From assembly GCA_016932895.1 (NCBI GenBank), contig JAFGCA010000686.1, positions 1 to 40,480 on the forward strand: DNA of 40,480 bases, in the 5' to 3' direction. A program made the position numbers and the translations under genes. Numbering within the stretch: position 1 is the first letter of the stretch; the number at the start of each line of letters is the position of its first letter. The stretch is from Sedimentisphaerales bacterium. Its GTDB lineage: Bacteria; Planctomycetota; Phycisphaerae; Sedimentisphaerales; SG8-4. Below are positions 24,649 to 32,826 of the stretch, piece after piece. A model generated the notes under the pieces. The model had not been told where the DNA came from. It searched no databases and saw only the letters and a program-made list of their open reading frames with translations.

Positions 24649-25986
24649 TCAAAACAGTGCACCGAACGCAATCCCTGAGACGGTCGCCATAATGATAACG
24701 AGGACGACGAAAACGGCGGTTTTTTGCGTTCCCATGACCGAGCGGATGACCAGCATGTTGGGCAGCGACAGGGCCGGGCCCGCCAGCAACAGTGCCAGCG
24801 CCGGGCCTTTGCCCATCCCGGCGCCGATCAGGCCCTGCAGGATGGGCACTTCCGTCAGGGTGGCGAAGTACATGAACGCTCCCGCAATCGCGGCAAAAAG
24901 GTTGGCCCAGATGGAGTTGCCCCCTACGGCCGCGTTGACCCACCGGGTGGGACTGACCCCCTCGTGTCCGGGGCCCGGCCGGCCGAGAAGAAAGCCGGCG
25001 GCTACGACCCCGAGCAGGAGCAGGGGCAGGATCTGTTTCGCAAAGCCCCATGTGGCCCCGACCCATTCCCGCAATTCCGGGCGACTGAACCACGCGCTGA
25101 CCATGACCGCGAAGGCCGCCAGAAACACCGCCACGATAATCCAGCGCGAGCGGTGGATCAGCTCGTACAGGTTGTTTTTCTCGACCTCCTGGACGTCCTG
25201 CATGAGATCGGCGGGCATTTTGTGGGTTTTGCCGGCGGTGTCCACGATCGTGACCGTTTCTTCCGTCTGACTGACCAGCTTTCCCTCGACCTTGTAGGCG
25301 GTCAGGCCGCCCGGGCAGCAGAGAAAGACCGCGCGCACGTCGCCGCTGCGGGCCCAGTTGGCAAAGACCAGGATGCCGACCATCGAAGCGAAATAGAGGG
25401 CGTTTTTCCACAGGGGTCTGCTGACCTCGGGCTCGGGCATGGCGATCTGGTCGTTGGCCTTTTCCGTTTCTTCCCTGCGATAGATCAGGTGCATCAGCAG
25501 TCCGATGACGATGCTGAAGACCACCGCGCCCACCGCTCGCGCGATGCCGATTTCCAGCCCGAGCACGCGGGCGGTCAGGATGATCGCCAACACGTTGATG
25601 GCCGGGCCCGAATAGAGGAACGCCGTGGCAGGGCCCAGGCCGGCACCCATCTTGTAGATGCCGGCGAACAGCGGCAGCACGGTACACGAGCAGACCGCTA
25701 AGATCGAACCGGAAACCGAGGCGACGCCGTAGGCCAGGACCTTGTTGGCCCGGGCGCCCAGGTACTTCATCACGGAGGCTTGGCTCACGAAGACCGAAAT
25801 GGCCCCGGCGATGAAAAACGCCGGCACCAGGCACAACAGCACGTGCTCCCGGGCATACCATTTGACCAGGTGCAGCGATTCCATGATCGCGTTGTCGAAA
25901 CGGGCCAGCCCGACTGGCAGATAGAAACAGCCGAGAAAGAAAACTATGATTGCAACGAGCTTGGCCCACTCGCTCTTGAAGTTCAT
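24649..25986 (-). CDS. ArsP/DUF318-family permease
   Basis: The product is 445 residues with about ten membrane helices. GSILAVCSCTVLPLFAGIYKMGAG holds the CSC motif typical of this permease family. GPATAFLYSGPAINVLAIIL and the mirrored TEVPILQGLIGAGMGKGPAL plus AGPALSLPNM show the two-fold repeat. An inserted cytoplasmic loop (about residues 190-265) has a CC pair. ArsP members export trivalent methylated organoarsenicals, which fits the nearby ArsM domain. The gene is 13 bp downstream of the second arsR. Alternative substrates (other metals or thiols) cannot be excluded. Confidence 0.85.
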   Translation of the reverse strand: MNFKSEWAKLVAIIVFFLGCFYLPVGLARFDNAIMESLHLVKWYAREHVLLCLVPAFFIAGAISVFVSQASVMKYLGARANKVLAYGVASVSGSILAVCSCTVLPLFAGIYKMGAGLGPATAFLYSGPAINVLAIILTARVLGLEIGIARAVGAVVFSIVIGLLMHLIYRREETEKANDQIAMPEPEVSRPLWKNALYFASMVGILVFANWARSGDVRAVFLCCPGGLTAYKVEGKLVSQTEETVTIVDTAGKTHKMPADLMQDVQEVEKNNLYELIHRSRWIIVAVFLAAFAVMVSAWFSRPELREWVGATWGFAKQILPLLLLGVVAAGFLLGRPGPGHEGVSPTRWVNAAVGGNSIWANLFAAIAGAFMYFATLTEVPILQGLIGAGMGKGPALALLLAGPALSLPNMLVIRSVMGTQKTAVFVVLVIIMATVSGIAFGALF

Positions 25987-25999
25987 ACAGAATCCCCCG

Positions 26000-26326
26000 T
26001 TACAGTGAGGCCAGCAACTGCTCGTGCTCTTTGGCCTGTTGTTTCAATACACGTGTGACGCAGGTGAAGAAATCGACGATACAAGGTGTTTTGAGCTTGT
26101 AGAAGACTTTGAGCCCTTCTTTGCGATAGCTTAGCACGCCCGCGTTGACCATGACGGACAGGTGTCGCGAGACATTCGAGCGTTCCGAGTCCACGTATGC
26201 GGCGATGTCGCAGACGCACTGCTCGCCGTCTTTGAGGTACTCGATCACGGCGATGCGCAGCGGATGCGAGATGGCCTTGGCGATTTCCGCCTGCTTCTCG
26301 AACAAAATGCGTTTCTTTTCGTCCAT
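26000..26326 (-). CDS. ArsR-family repressor, second copy
   Basis: The product is about 108 residues with a winged helix (YVDSERSNVSRHLSVMVNAGVL). EQCVCDIA supplies a CxC sensing pair, and the tail has two further cysteines (TPCIVDFFTCVTRVL), a different sensing arrangement from the arsR at 19635. ATG 26326 lies nine bases after AGAAGG; TTG 26332 is an alternative. It heads the operon that runs through the permease to the CcdA gene. The extra cysteines suggest a distinct inducer, perhaps an organoarsenical. Confidence 0.9.
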   Translation of the reverse strand: MDEKKRILFEKQAEIAKAISHPLRIAVIEYLKDGEQCVCDIAAYVDSERSNVSRHLSVMVNAGVLSYRKEGLKVFYKLKTPCIVDFFTCVTRVLKQQAKEHEQLLASL

Positions 26327-26389
26327 ATCCAAGAGCCTTCTTTGTGTTGGTGTATCTATATCACGCGGCTGTCAGGCCGATGCGTTCCT

Positions 26390-26419
26390 ATTGTACCGGC
26401 TTGCTCGCGCTGGTGTCAG
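26390..26419 (-). promoter_or_regulatory. Predicted promoter of the second arsR operon
   Basis: On the minus strand CTGACA (26419-26414), an 18-base spacer, then TACAAT (26395-26390). The -35 box overlaps the stop of the flavoprotein gene. An imperfect dyad around 26349-26363 (GTGTATCTATATCAC) lies downstream and could be an operator. Confidence 0.5.
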
Positions 26420-27114
26420 GGTTTTGCCGGGCGGAGCTTCAATGCGGCTTCTGCGACGCGAATGCCCAGTTTCTTGGCCGTGTCGATGCCGAACTCATCC
26501 TTTGTGATGTCGTCCTCGTAGGCGTTCCAAAGCGTCGCGCCCTGGTGCGCTCGCGGCTTGCCTCCCACGATCATCATCTCATGGCACAGCAGAGCGGTCT
26601 GAATCTGATCGATCACAAGCTCCTGACCACCGTTTCGGTAGGCGCCCACGGCCAGGACGCCGACCGGCTTGTCCGCCAGCAACAGCGTGGGCTTGCGCAA
26701 TACCGCACAGCGTTCGAGAAAGGCCTTGCACAAGGCGCTCATGCTGCGGAAATACACGGGCGAGCCTACAATCCACCCTCCCACCGTCTCGTCGCGAAGC
26801 TTGGGCAAGAGCAGGTCGAAATCATCCTCGATCGGCGTCACTTCGCCCGGTTTGGAGCCGCCGGCCCAACCGGATATTTCCAGCCCGCCCAGATCGAGCA
26901 ACTCCACGGTGATGCGAGAGTCCACCGTTTTGGCCGCCTCTAAAGCGGTCCTGACGGCGGTGGCCGTCGTCTTGCCCTCTCGCGGGCTACAGGCAATCCC
27001 CAATATCTTCACTTGCTTGGAGGTGCCCGTCTGCCCACCGAAGGCTGCTGAGCCTGCCAGAGCCATCGAACCGGCCATTCCCAATGTTGCCCGTCGCGTC
27101 ATCCGATCTGTCAT
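26416..27114 (-). CDS. Tat-exported flavodoxin-like FMN reductase family protein
   Basis: The product is about 232 residues. TRRATLGMAGSMALAG at residues 6-21 is a twin-arginine signal. The mature part has ILGIACSPREGKTTATAVRTAL (FMN phosphate loop) and GWIVGSPVYFRSMSALCKAFLERC, a flavin-binding layout of the NADPH-dependent FMN reductase/iron-sulfur-flavoprotein-like group. The ATG at 27114 is chosen because it places the RR pair correctly. It is upstream of the second arsR on the same strand, but lacks the ArsH signature, so an organoarsenical role is only a guess. Confidence 0.82.
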   Translation of the reverse strand: MTDRMTRRATLGMAGSMALAGSAAFGGQTGTSKQVKILGIACSPREGKTTATAVRTALEAAKTVDSRITVELLDLGGLEISGWAGGSKPGEVTPIEDDFDLLLPKLRDETVGGWIVGSPVYFRSMSALCKAFLERCAVLRKPTLLLADKPVGVLAVGAYRNGGQELVIDQIQTALLCHEMMIVGGKPRAHQGATLWNAYEDDITKDEFGIDTAKKLGIRVAEAALKLRPAKP

Positions 27115-27379
27115 CGTCGTCGCCCCATCCTTTCGTGATGTTGTCAACTTCCACAAGTACGTTACTGCCCAATCGACACATCTGCGTTGGTATGTGACAA
27201 TATACTCATATAGTTATTTGGTGTTCGGTCGAGGGCAAGGAAAATCTGAGGAGAATCGGTATTTGCACTTGGCGGACGCGTCGCGGCGAATCGGGGCAAC
27301 CACTTGCACACGCGGAAATTCACGGAATATCTCGTTGCTGTTTTCGTGCAATCGTGCTACCACATACCGCCGATTGCTT

Positions 27380-28522
27380 ATGCCGCCAGGATCTCGAAAA
27401 CATCGCGTTTTTGTTAGTGTGAACGAGCCGAGTGCCGATGCGCATTGTGCCGGGTTGATTTCTGCGCTGAGGCGAACGGGAGCGGATTTCGAGTGCGTTG
27501 GGATCGGCGGGCCGAAGATGGCGGCGGCGGGCTGCGAGTTGATCGAGAGCACGGTCGGGCGGGCCGTGATGACGTACAAGGCCCTGGCGCACGTGGCGCA
27601 TTACTACCAACTGGTCAAACGCGTGCAGCGCTACCTCCGCGAGAATCCGGTCGATTTGGTGATCGTGTGCGATTCGCCGTCCTTCAATTTCCACATCGCC
27701 AAGGCGGCCAAGAAGGCCGGAACCAAGACGCTGTTCTATGTCGCGCCGCAGCTCTGGGCCTGGGGCGGCTGGCGCATCGGCAAGCTGCGTCGGCGCTGCG
27801 ACAAGCTCTGCTGTATCCTGCCTTTCGAGGAAGAATGGTTCGCGCGGCGGGGGGTGGATGCGACATTCGTCGGGAATCCCCTGTTGGACAAGGTGCCCGA
27901 CGACCTGACCAGCTTCCGCAAGGACTACTCGAATTTCGAGCCGGGCAGGGCGAAGATCGCCTTGATGCCGGGGTCCCGGTTAGCGGAGATCGAGTCGTTG
28001 TGGCGGCCGATGCAGGAAATCGCCGTGCAACTGAGGCTCAAGTACCGTCACGCCGAGTTTGTCACCGTCGCCCAGAGCACCGAGCGGCGAAAGATGCTCG
28101 AAGGAAGCCAGATTCCCGGCTTTGTCTGCGAATACTCGGTCGATTCCGTGCGAGACACGGCCGATATGGTCGATTTCTCCATCGTCGCCAGCGGCAGCGC
28201 GACGCTGGAGGTAGCCTCGGCGGGCTGCCCGATGGTGGTGATGTACCAGAGCAGTCCCATCTTGTGGCACCTGCTGGGACGGTGGCTGGTGCATGCCAAG
28301 TTCTTCACGCTGGTTAACCTCCTGGCCGACCGGGAACTGGTGCCCGAATTCATGCCGTACTTCACATCGGTCGCTCCAATCGTTCGCAAGATCGACGCCT
28401 ATCTGGAGAGCCCTGATGAACTTGGCCGTACGAGCAACGATATGATCGATGTCATTGAGCCCTTGATCGAAAAGAAAGCCGGCGACGAAGTGGCCGGAGT
28501 TGTGCTGGACATGGTCGAGTGA
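27380..28522 (+). CDS. lpxB: Lipid-A-disaccharide synthase (variant GExSGD motif)
   Basis: The product is about 380 residues, GT-B fold family GT19. It has CVGIGGPKMAAAGCELI, DSPSFNFHIAKAAKKAGTKTLFYVAPQLWAWGGWRI, VGNPLLD, LMPGSRLAEI and ASGSATLEVASAGCPMVVMYQ, all LpxB signatures. It condenses UDP-2,3-diacylglucosamine with lipid X in outer-membrane lipid A synthesis. The usual N-terminal GE-x-SGD is here VNEPSADAH, with Asn and Ala for the two glycines. The ATG at 27380 lacks a clear ribosome-binding site. The frame is open far upstream, opposite the flavoprotein gene, but that part is a shadow. Confidence 0.88.
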   Translation: MPPGSRKHRVFVSVNEPSADAHCAGLISALRRTGADFECVGIGGPKMAAAGCELIESTVGRAVMTYKALAHVAHYYQLVKRVQRYLRENPVDLVIVCDSPSFNFHIAKAAKKAGTKTLFYVAPQLWAWGGWRIGKLRRRCDKLCCILPFEEEWFARRGVDATFVGNPLLDKVPDDLTSFRKDYSNFEPGRAKIALMPGSRLAEIESLWRPMQEIAVQLRLKYRHAEFVTVAQSTERRKMLEGSQIPGFVCEYSVDSVRDTADMVDFSIVASGSATLEVASAGCPMVVMYQSSPILWHLLGRWLVHAKFFTLVNLLADRELVPEFMPYFTSVAPIVRKIDAYLESPDELGRTSNDMIDVIEPLIEKKAGDEVAGVVLDMVE

Positions 28523-28571
28523 GCGCTTTCTTCTCTCCACGAAGCCGTTTGGGACAACCGGAGCAGGCGTT

Positions 28572-29528
28572 GTGAATGAATCGGCCACAAACGGCAAGAT
28601 CGACATGACCGCAACCGCCGCGACTCTCGGCGCGCTGTGCGGCTGGTCGTTGGGGCCGATCTTCATCGCATACCTCACGGGATACGTGGACTCGTGGACG
28701 CAGAATGCTCTTCGCTATACGGTGGCCTGCCTCTTCTGGCTGCCGGTGCTGTTGTATTTCTGGCGGACGGGGAGATTCGAGCGTCGCACGTGGTACCGGG
28801 CGATTCTGCCGGCTCTGGCAAATATTGCGATGCAGAGCATCTGGGCCCGGGCCTTCTATTATATCGGCCCGGCCTTTCTGGTCCTGCTGTCCAAGACCTC
28901 AATTCTGTGGGTGGCCGGTTTTTCCCTGATCTTCTTCCGCGATGAGAGGCCCCTGGCCAGGAGCGTTCCTTTTTGGATCGGTCTGGTGCTGTCGCTGGCC
29001 GGAGTGTTTGGCGTACTGTACTTCAAGGAGGATTTCTCCGCCGCCGGCACGTCTATCGGAATCGTGATCGCGCTGGTAACGGGATTCATGTGGGCCGTGT
29101 ACACCATCTCGGTTAAGGTGTCGCTGCACGACATCGATTCGCGCTGCGGTTTCTCCGTTATCAGTCTCTACACGTCAGTGGGTTTGTGGGCGTGTGCCTG
29201 GGCCTTCGGCGCCCCGCAGGAAAGTGCGGGCATGGGCGTACGGCCCTGGGCCGTCGTGGTATTCTCCGCCGTGACCGCCATTGCACTGGCTCATGTCTTC
29301 TACTACACCGCCGTCAAGCGGATCGGCGCGACCATTCCGATGTTGGTGATTCTGGCCCAGCCCTTCGTGGTTTTCGGCATCTCCAGTGTTGTTTTTCATG
29401 AGCGTCTCAGCGGGTTTCAACTCTTGTCCGGCCTGGTCCTGCTGGCCGGCTCGGGCTTGTCCGTCCTGGCCCAGCGATGCTTGCGCGCCGGCCGGACCGA
29501 CGCATCAGAACCGGCGGAATCTGCTTGA
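28572..29528 (+). CDS. EamA/DMT-superfamily transporter
   Basis: The product is about 318 residues with ten predicted membrane helices in two EamA repeats (GWSLGPIFIAYLTGYVDSWT and VIALVTGFMWAVYTISVKVS), ending in a cationic tail. The substrate is unknown; family members move metabolites, amino acids or sugars. The GTG at 28572 is favoured because GGAG lies eight bases upstream and the longer frame overlaps the lpxB end. It starts 49 bp after lpxB, so the two probably form an operon. Confidence 0.85.
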   Translation: MNESATNGKIDMTATAATLGALCGWSLGPIFIAYLTGYVDSWTQNALRYTVACLFWLPVLLYFWRTGRFERRTWYRAILPALANIAMQSIWARAFYYIGPAFLVLLSKTSILWVAGFSLIFFRDERPLARSVPFWIGLVLSLAGVFGVLYFKEDFSAAGTSIGIVIALVTGFMWAVYTISVKVSLHDIDSRCGFSVISLYTSVGLWACAWAFGAPQESAGMGVRPWAVVVFSAVTAIALAHVFYYTAVKRIGATIPMLVILAQPFVVFGISSVVFHERLSGFQLLSGLVLLAGSGLSVLAQRCLRAGRTDASEPAESA

Positions 29529-29933
29529 CCCAGTCTGCATCCGCCGGTATTATGGGTCTAAGAAAACCTTAAGATTCTCTCCGTTAACACGTAGGCACCG
29601 GTCATTTCGCGATAGCCCGGAGTGCAGGAGATGAATACGAGCTTGCCACCTGGATGCGGTCTCCACATCGAGGCCGGCGTGCGCAAGGGCTTTCACGACT
29701 TGGGGAGCATCAGGAGAGCTGGGTCGGGCCGACGGAACGGCCGGCGTCACACCTGTTCGTGCCGGGAAATTCATCTGATAGAACGCTGACTCACTGAAAT
29801 CCGGCCGCGCCGGTCACGCCCGACAAAACGACGTTGTGGGTCTTGCAATACCTCTCACAGGCAGGAGGTGTGCATGGACGGCAGCCGCAGAGTTTCATGT
29901 CAATCGCACCGTTTTGAGAAAAGGAGGATCACC
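29529..29933. other. 405-bp non-coding stretch
   Basis: I see no gene here. GTAGGCACCGGTCATT at 29591-29606 recurs with one change at 38732-38747, upstream of the fourth secreted-protein gene. A second ribosome-binding site (AGGAGGT) with an ATG at 29874 lies in frame with the following gene. Confidence 0.4.
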
Positions 29934-32567
29934 ATGTGCCGAACGCGAATTCTCCCAATCATGTGTGTCCTGTTGTTGTGCTCGGCCTGTCAGGCCGCCC
30001 GGATCGAATGGACCGGTGCCGGCGGGGACAACCTCTGGGACAATCCGGCCAACTGGCAGGGCAACCAGGTTCCGGGCGGCACCGATGAGGTCTACGTTGA
30101 TGTCCCGGCCGCGGCGCCGCCCAACGGCCCCCTGATTCAGGATGGGATCGAGGCCAGGGCCCTTGGCCTGGCCTGTGAAGTAGCCGGCGAGCCCGAGATG
30201 ACCATGACCGGCGGTTCGCTTGAGATCACGGAGTGGATCTGGTGGGGCGACGGTGCCGGCAGCCACGGCACATTCCGTATGAGTGGCGGCACCATCACGG
30301 TGGCCAACGAATTCGAACTGGGCTGGGGAGACGGCGAAGGGACCTGGATTATGACGGGCGGCACCGTCACGGCCGGGGAACTCATCATCCCGACCGGTAG
30401 CGGACGCGCGGGACAGCTCTATCTTCACGGGGGCACTTTCAACGTCGGTGGCGACGGCCTGAGTATGACAGACACCGGCCTGATGGATATTACCGAAGGC
30501 ACGCTTGTGCTGGAGGGCGATCTGCGTGCGACGGTTCAGGGGCACATCGACGCCGGTCGGATTACCGCGTACGACGGCGCCGGGTATCTCGAGCTCGACT
30601 ACAACGAGAGGAATCCGGGCAACACCACGCTGACGGCGGTTCCCATCACGGGAAAGGCGTACAGGCCGACTCCGGCTGATGGCGCCGAGAATGTAACGTT
30701 CTGGCTCATGGAGTGGGGAGCCGGTCTGAATGCTGCGGTGCACGATGTGTACCTCGGTATGTCCCCTGACGCCCTCGAGTATGCCGGCCGCCAGCCTCTT
30801 CCGATATACTGGCCTACCGGCGGTCTGGCTCCCGATACCATTTACTACTGGCGAGTCGACGAGGTGGAGGGGGACTTTACCACCATCCATGAGGGCGATG
30901 TCTGGACTTTTGCGACGGCTCCCGAGACCGCTTATGCTCCCAGCCCCTGGGATGGAGCCAGGCACGTCGATCCCGAAACCGATCTGGCCTGGGCTGCGGG
31001 GATCAATGCCACTTCGCATGACGTGTACTTCGGCACCGACAAAGCGGCGGTCGAAGCGGGCGAGGCCGCAGCGGCCATGGGGAACCAGATTCCCAGGATA
31101 TTCGATCCCGGCGCGCTGGCGGCCGACACCACCTACTACTGGCGGATTGACGAGCACGCTGCCGGCGATGTCGTTCACGAGGGTGACGTCTGGACGTTTG
31201 CCACACTCGGTCCCGGCGGCGGCGCCAAAGCCCAGTACTTCCGGGGCAAGGATCTCGCGGGCGATCCCGTACTCAGCCAGATCGAGGATGCGATCGATCA
31301 TCCGTGGGGCTCCGGGGAAGTGGTTGCCGGCATCAGCGATCAGGTTTCGGCCCGGTGGACCGCCAATCTGGAAGCGCCCTTCACCGAGACCTTCACGCTG
31401 ATTGCGACCAGCGACGACGGCGTTCGTCTCTGGCTCGACGGCCGGTTGCTCATCGACAACTGGACCAATCACGGCACGCGCGACGATTACGCGCGAGTGG
31501 ACCTTGTGGCCGGTCAGTACTACGGCGTGAGGATGGAATGGTATGAGGATGGCGGAGGCGCCGTGGCGCAGCTTTCCTGGCAGAGCGAGTCGATTCCCCG
31601 ACAGATCATTCCCACGGGCTGGCTGCAGCTCTCGGTCAGGGCGACGGCGCCCTACCCGCCGAACACGGGCGTCGATATTCCCCAGACGCCGTTGCTGCGC
31701 TGGAACGCCGGCGAAAGTGCCGCCCGGCACGATGTCTATTTCGGCGAGGACGCCGAAGCGGTGGCCAACGCCACGCCCGCGGACGCCGGAATCTACCGCG
31801 CCCAACAGGCCCTCGACGCAACCACGTACAATCCGGGGCCGCTTCAGTGGAACAAGACCTACTACTGGCGCATCGACGAGGCCAATACGCTCGATGCGGA
31901 AAGTCCGTGGAAGGGCGCCGTTTGGAGCTTCACTACCGCCGATTTCATCGTGGTCGATGACTTTGAGACCTACACCAATGAGGTCGGCTATCGCGTTTTC
32001 GAGGTTTGGGTCGATGGCGTCGGCTTCAGCCAGCCGGCCCCGGGCCATCCCGGCAACGGCACTGGTGCATCGGTCGGCCACGACATCTGGAGCGTGGACA
32101 GCCCGCACTACAACGGCCTGCTCGTGGAGACCGGGGACGTCCACGGCGGGTATCAGGCCATGCCTCTGTATTACGATAATACGGAGACGCCCTATTATTC
32201 CGAGGCCGACCGGACGTGGGCGATCCCGCAGGACTGGACCGTCAACGGCGTCGATACTCTCGTGCTCTACGTGAGAGGCCTGCCCGGCAACGGCCCCGAC
32301 CCGCTGTATGTTGCGATCGAGGATAGTGGTGGACGCACAGGTGTCGTGGTCCATTCGGATGCCGCTGTAGCAACTGCTGACGAATGGACCGAGTGGAAAA
32401 TACCGCTGAGTGAGCTGACGGATGCCGGCGTGACAGTGACGGGCGTCAAGAAGATCACCATCGGCGTCGGCCGGCGTGACGCGACGACGCCGGGTGGGGT
32501 CGGCGTGATCTACGTGGACGATGTTCGGGTCATGAAACCCGCGTCCACCGAAGAAACCGGAGCTTGA
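29934..32567 (+). CDS. Large secreted modular protein with PA14 domain (paralog 1)
   Basis: The product is 877 residues with a signal peptide (1-21, CVLLLCSACQA). Residues about 22-225 are a glycine-rich beta-solenoid-like region (WDNPANWQG, GTFRMSGGTITVANEFELGW). Two Fn3-like modules follow (about 241-332 and 334-424; HDVYFGT, YYWRIDE, GDVWTFAT), then PA14 (about 427-565; SDDGVRLWLDGRLLIDNW), a third module (567-669) and a galactose-binding-like C-terminal domain (671-869; VDDFETYTN, GHDIWSVDS, YVDDVRVM). PA14 and the last domain suggest carbohydrate binding outside the cell; no catalytic domain is seen. AAAAGGAGG precedes ATG 29934; an in-frame ATG at 29874 also has AGGAGGT. Confidence 0.85.
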   Translation: MCRTRILPIMCVLLLCSACQAARIEWTGAGGDNLWDNPANWQGNQVPGGTDEVYVDVPAAAPPNGPLIQDGIEARALGLACEVAGEPEMTMTGGSLEITEWIWWGDGAGSHGTFRMSGGTITVANEFELGWGDGEGTWIMTGGTVTAGELIIPTGSGRAGQLYLHGGTFNVGGDGLSMTDTGLMDITEGTLVLEGDLRATVQGHIDAGRITAYDGAGYLELDYNERNPGNTTLTAVPITGKAYRPTPADGAENVTFWLMEWGAGLNAAVHDVYLGMSPDALEYAGRQPLPIYWPTGGLAPDTIYYWRVDEVEGDFTTIHEGDVWTFATAPETAYAPSPWDGARHVDPETDLAWAAGINATSHDVYFGTDKAAVEAGEAAAAMGNQIPRIFDPGALAADTTYYWRIDEHAAGDVVHEGDVWTFATLGPGGGAKAQYFRGKDLAGDPVLSQIEDAIDHPWGSGEVVAGISDQVSARWTANLEAPFTETFTLIATSDDGVRLWLDGRLLIDNWTNHGTRDDYARVDLVAGQYYGVRMEWYEDGGGAVAQLSWQSESIPRQIIPTGWLQLSVRATAPYPPNTGVDIPQTPLLRWNAGESAARHDVYFGEDAEAVANATPADAGIYRAQQALDATTYNPGPLQWNKTYYWRIDEANTLDAESPWKGAVWSFTTADFIVVDDFETYTNEVGYRVFEVWVDGVGFSQPAPGHPGNGTGASVGHDIWSVDSPHYNGLLVETGDVHGGYQAMPLYYDNTETPYYSEADRTWAIPQDWTVNGVDTLVLYVRGLPGNGPDPLYVAIEDSGGRTGVVVHSDAAVATADEWTEWKIPLSELTDAGVTVTGVKKITIGVGRRDATTPGGVGVIYVDDVRVMKPASTEETGA

Positions 32568-32760
32568 CCTGGTCGGCGATAGACGCGCTGTGCGCGTCAC
32601 TCCAGATCAGGTGGAGACGTCGTTGCGCCGGAAGGAGGCGGAGCCGCCGTCGTTTTCGGCAGGTGAGTCGAATGGCTTCCTGCCCGTGTTTGTACGCCGT
32701 TACGCAGATTCCGAGCGATGCAGCCTGCCGTTCTGATGGTAAGTGGTGCTAAGATCAATG

Positions 32761-32787
32761 CGCCTCCCGGTGTGTGGCCGGGAGGCG
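32761..32787 (+). terminator. Perfect 10-bp hairpin between paralogs 1 and 2
   Basis: CGCCTCCCGG pairs exactly with CCGGGAGGCG across a seven-base loop. Only ATTTCC follows, so it may be a weak terminator or a 5' leader hairpin, 40 bases ahead of the next start. Confidence 0.4.
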
Positions 32788-32826
32788 ATTTCCGGAGCCC
32801 GTGTGATTCATGTCAGGAGGATTGCT

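Noticed and set aside
26416..27114. ArsH (organoarsenical oxidase) as identity of the flavoprotein
   Set aside because: The phosphate loop and N-terminal Tat signal do not match ArsH. It is closer to generic FMN reductase/flavodoxin-like proteins.
29550..29774. Minus-strand 74-codon frame with a short stretch (NDR-x-L) similar to one near 38750
   Set aside because: The resemblance comes from the shared 16-base DNA motif and does not extend along the proteins.
29895..32600. 901-codon minus-strand frame opposite the first PA14 protein
   Set aside because: Antisense shadow of a gene with a signal peptide, strong ribosome-binding site and known domains. The same shadow recurs under paralogs 2 and 3, as expected from shared codon use.
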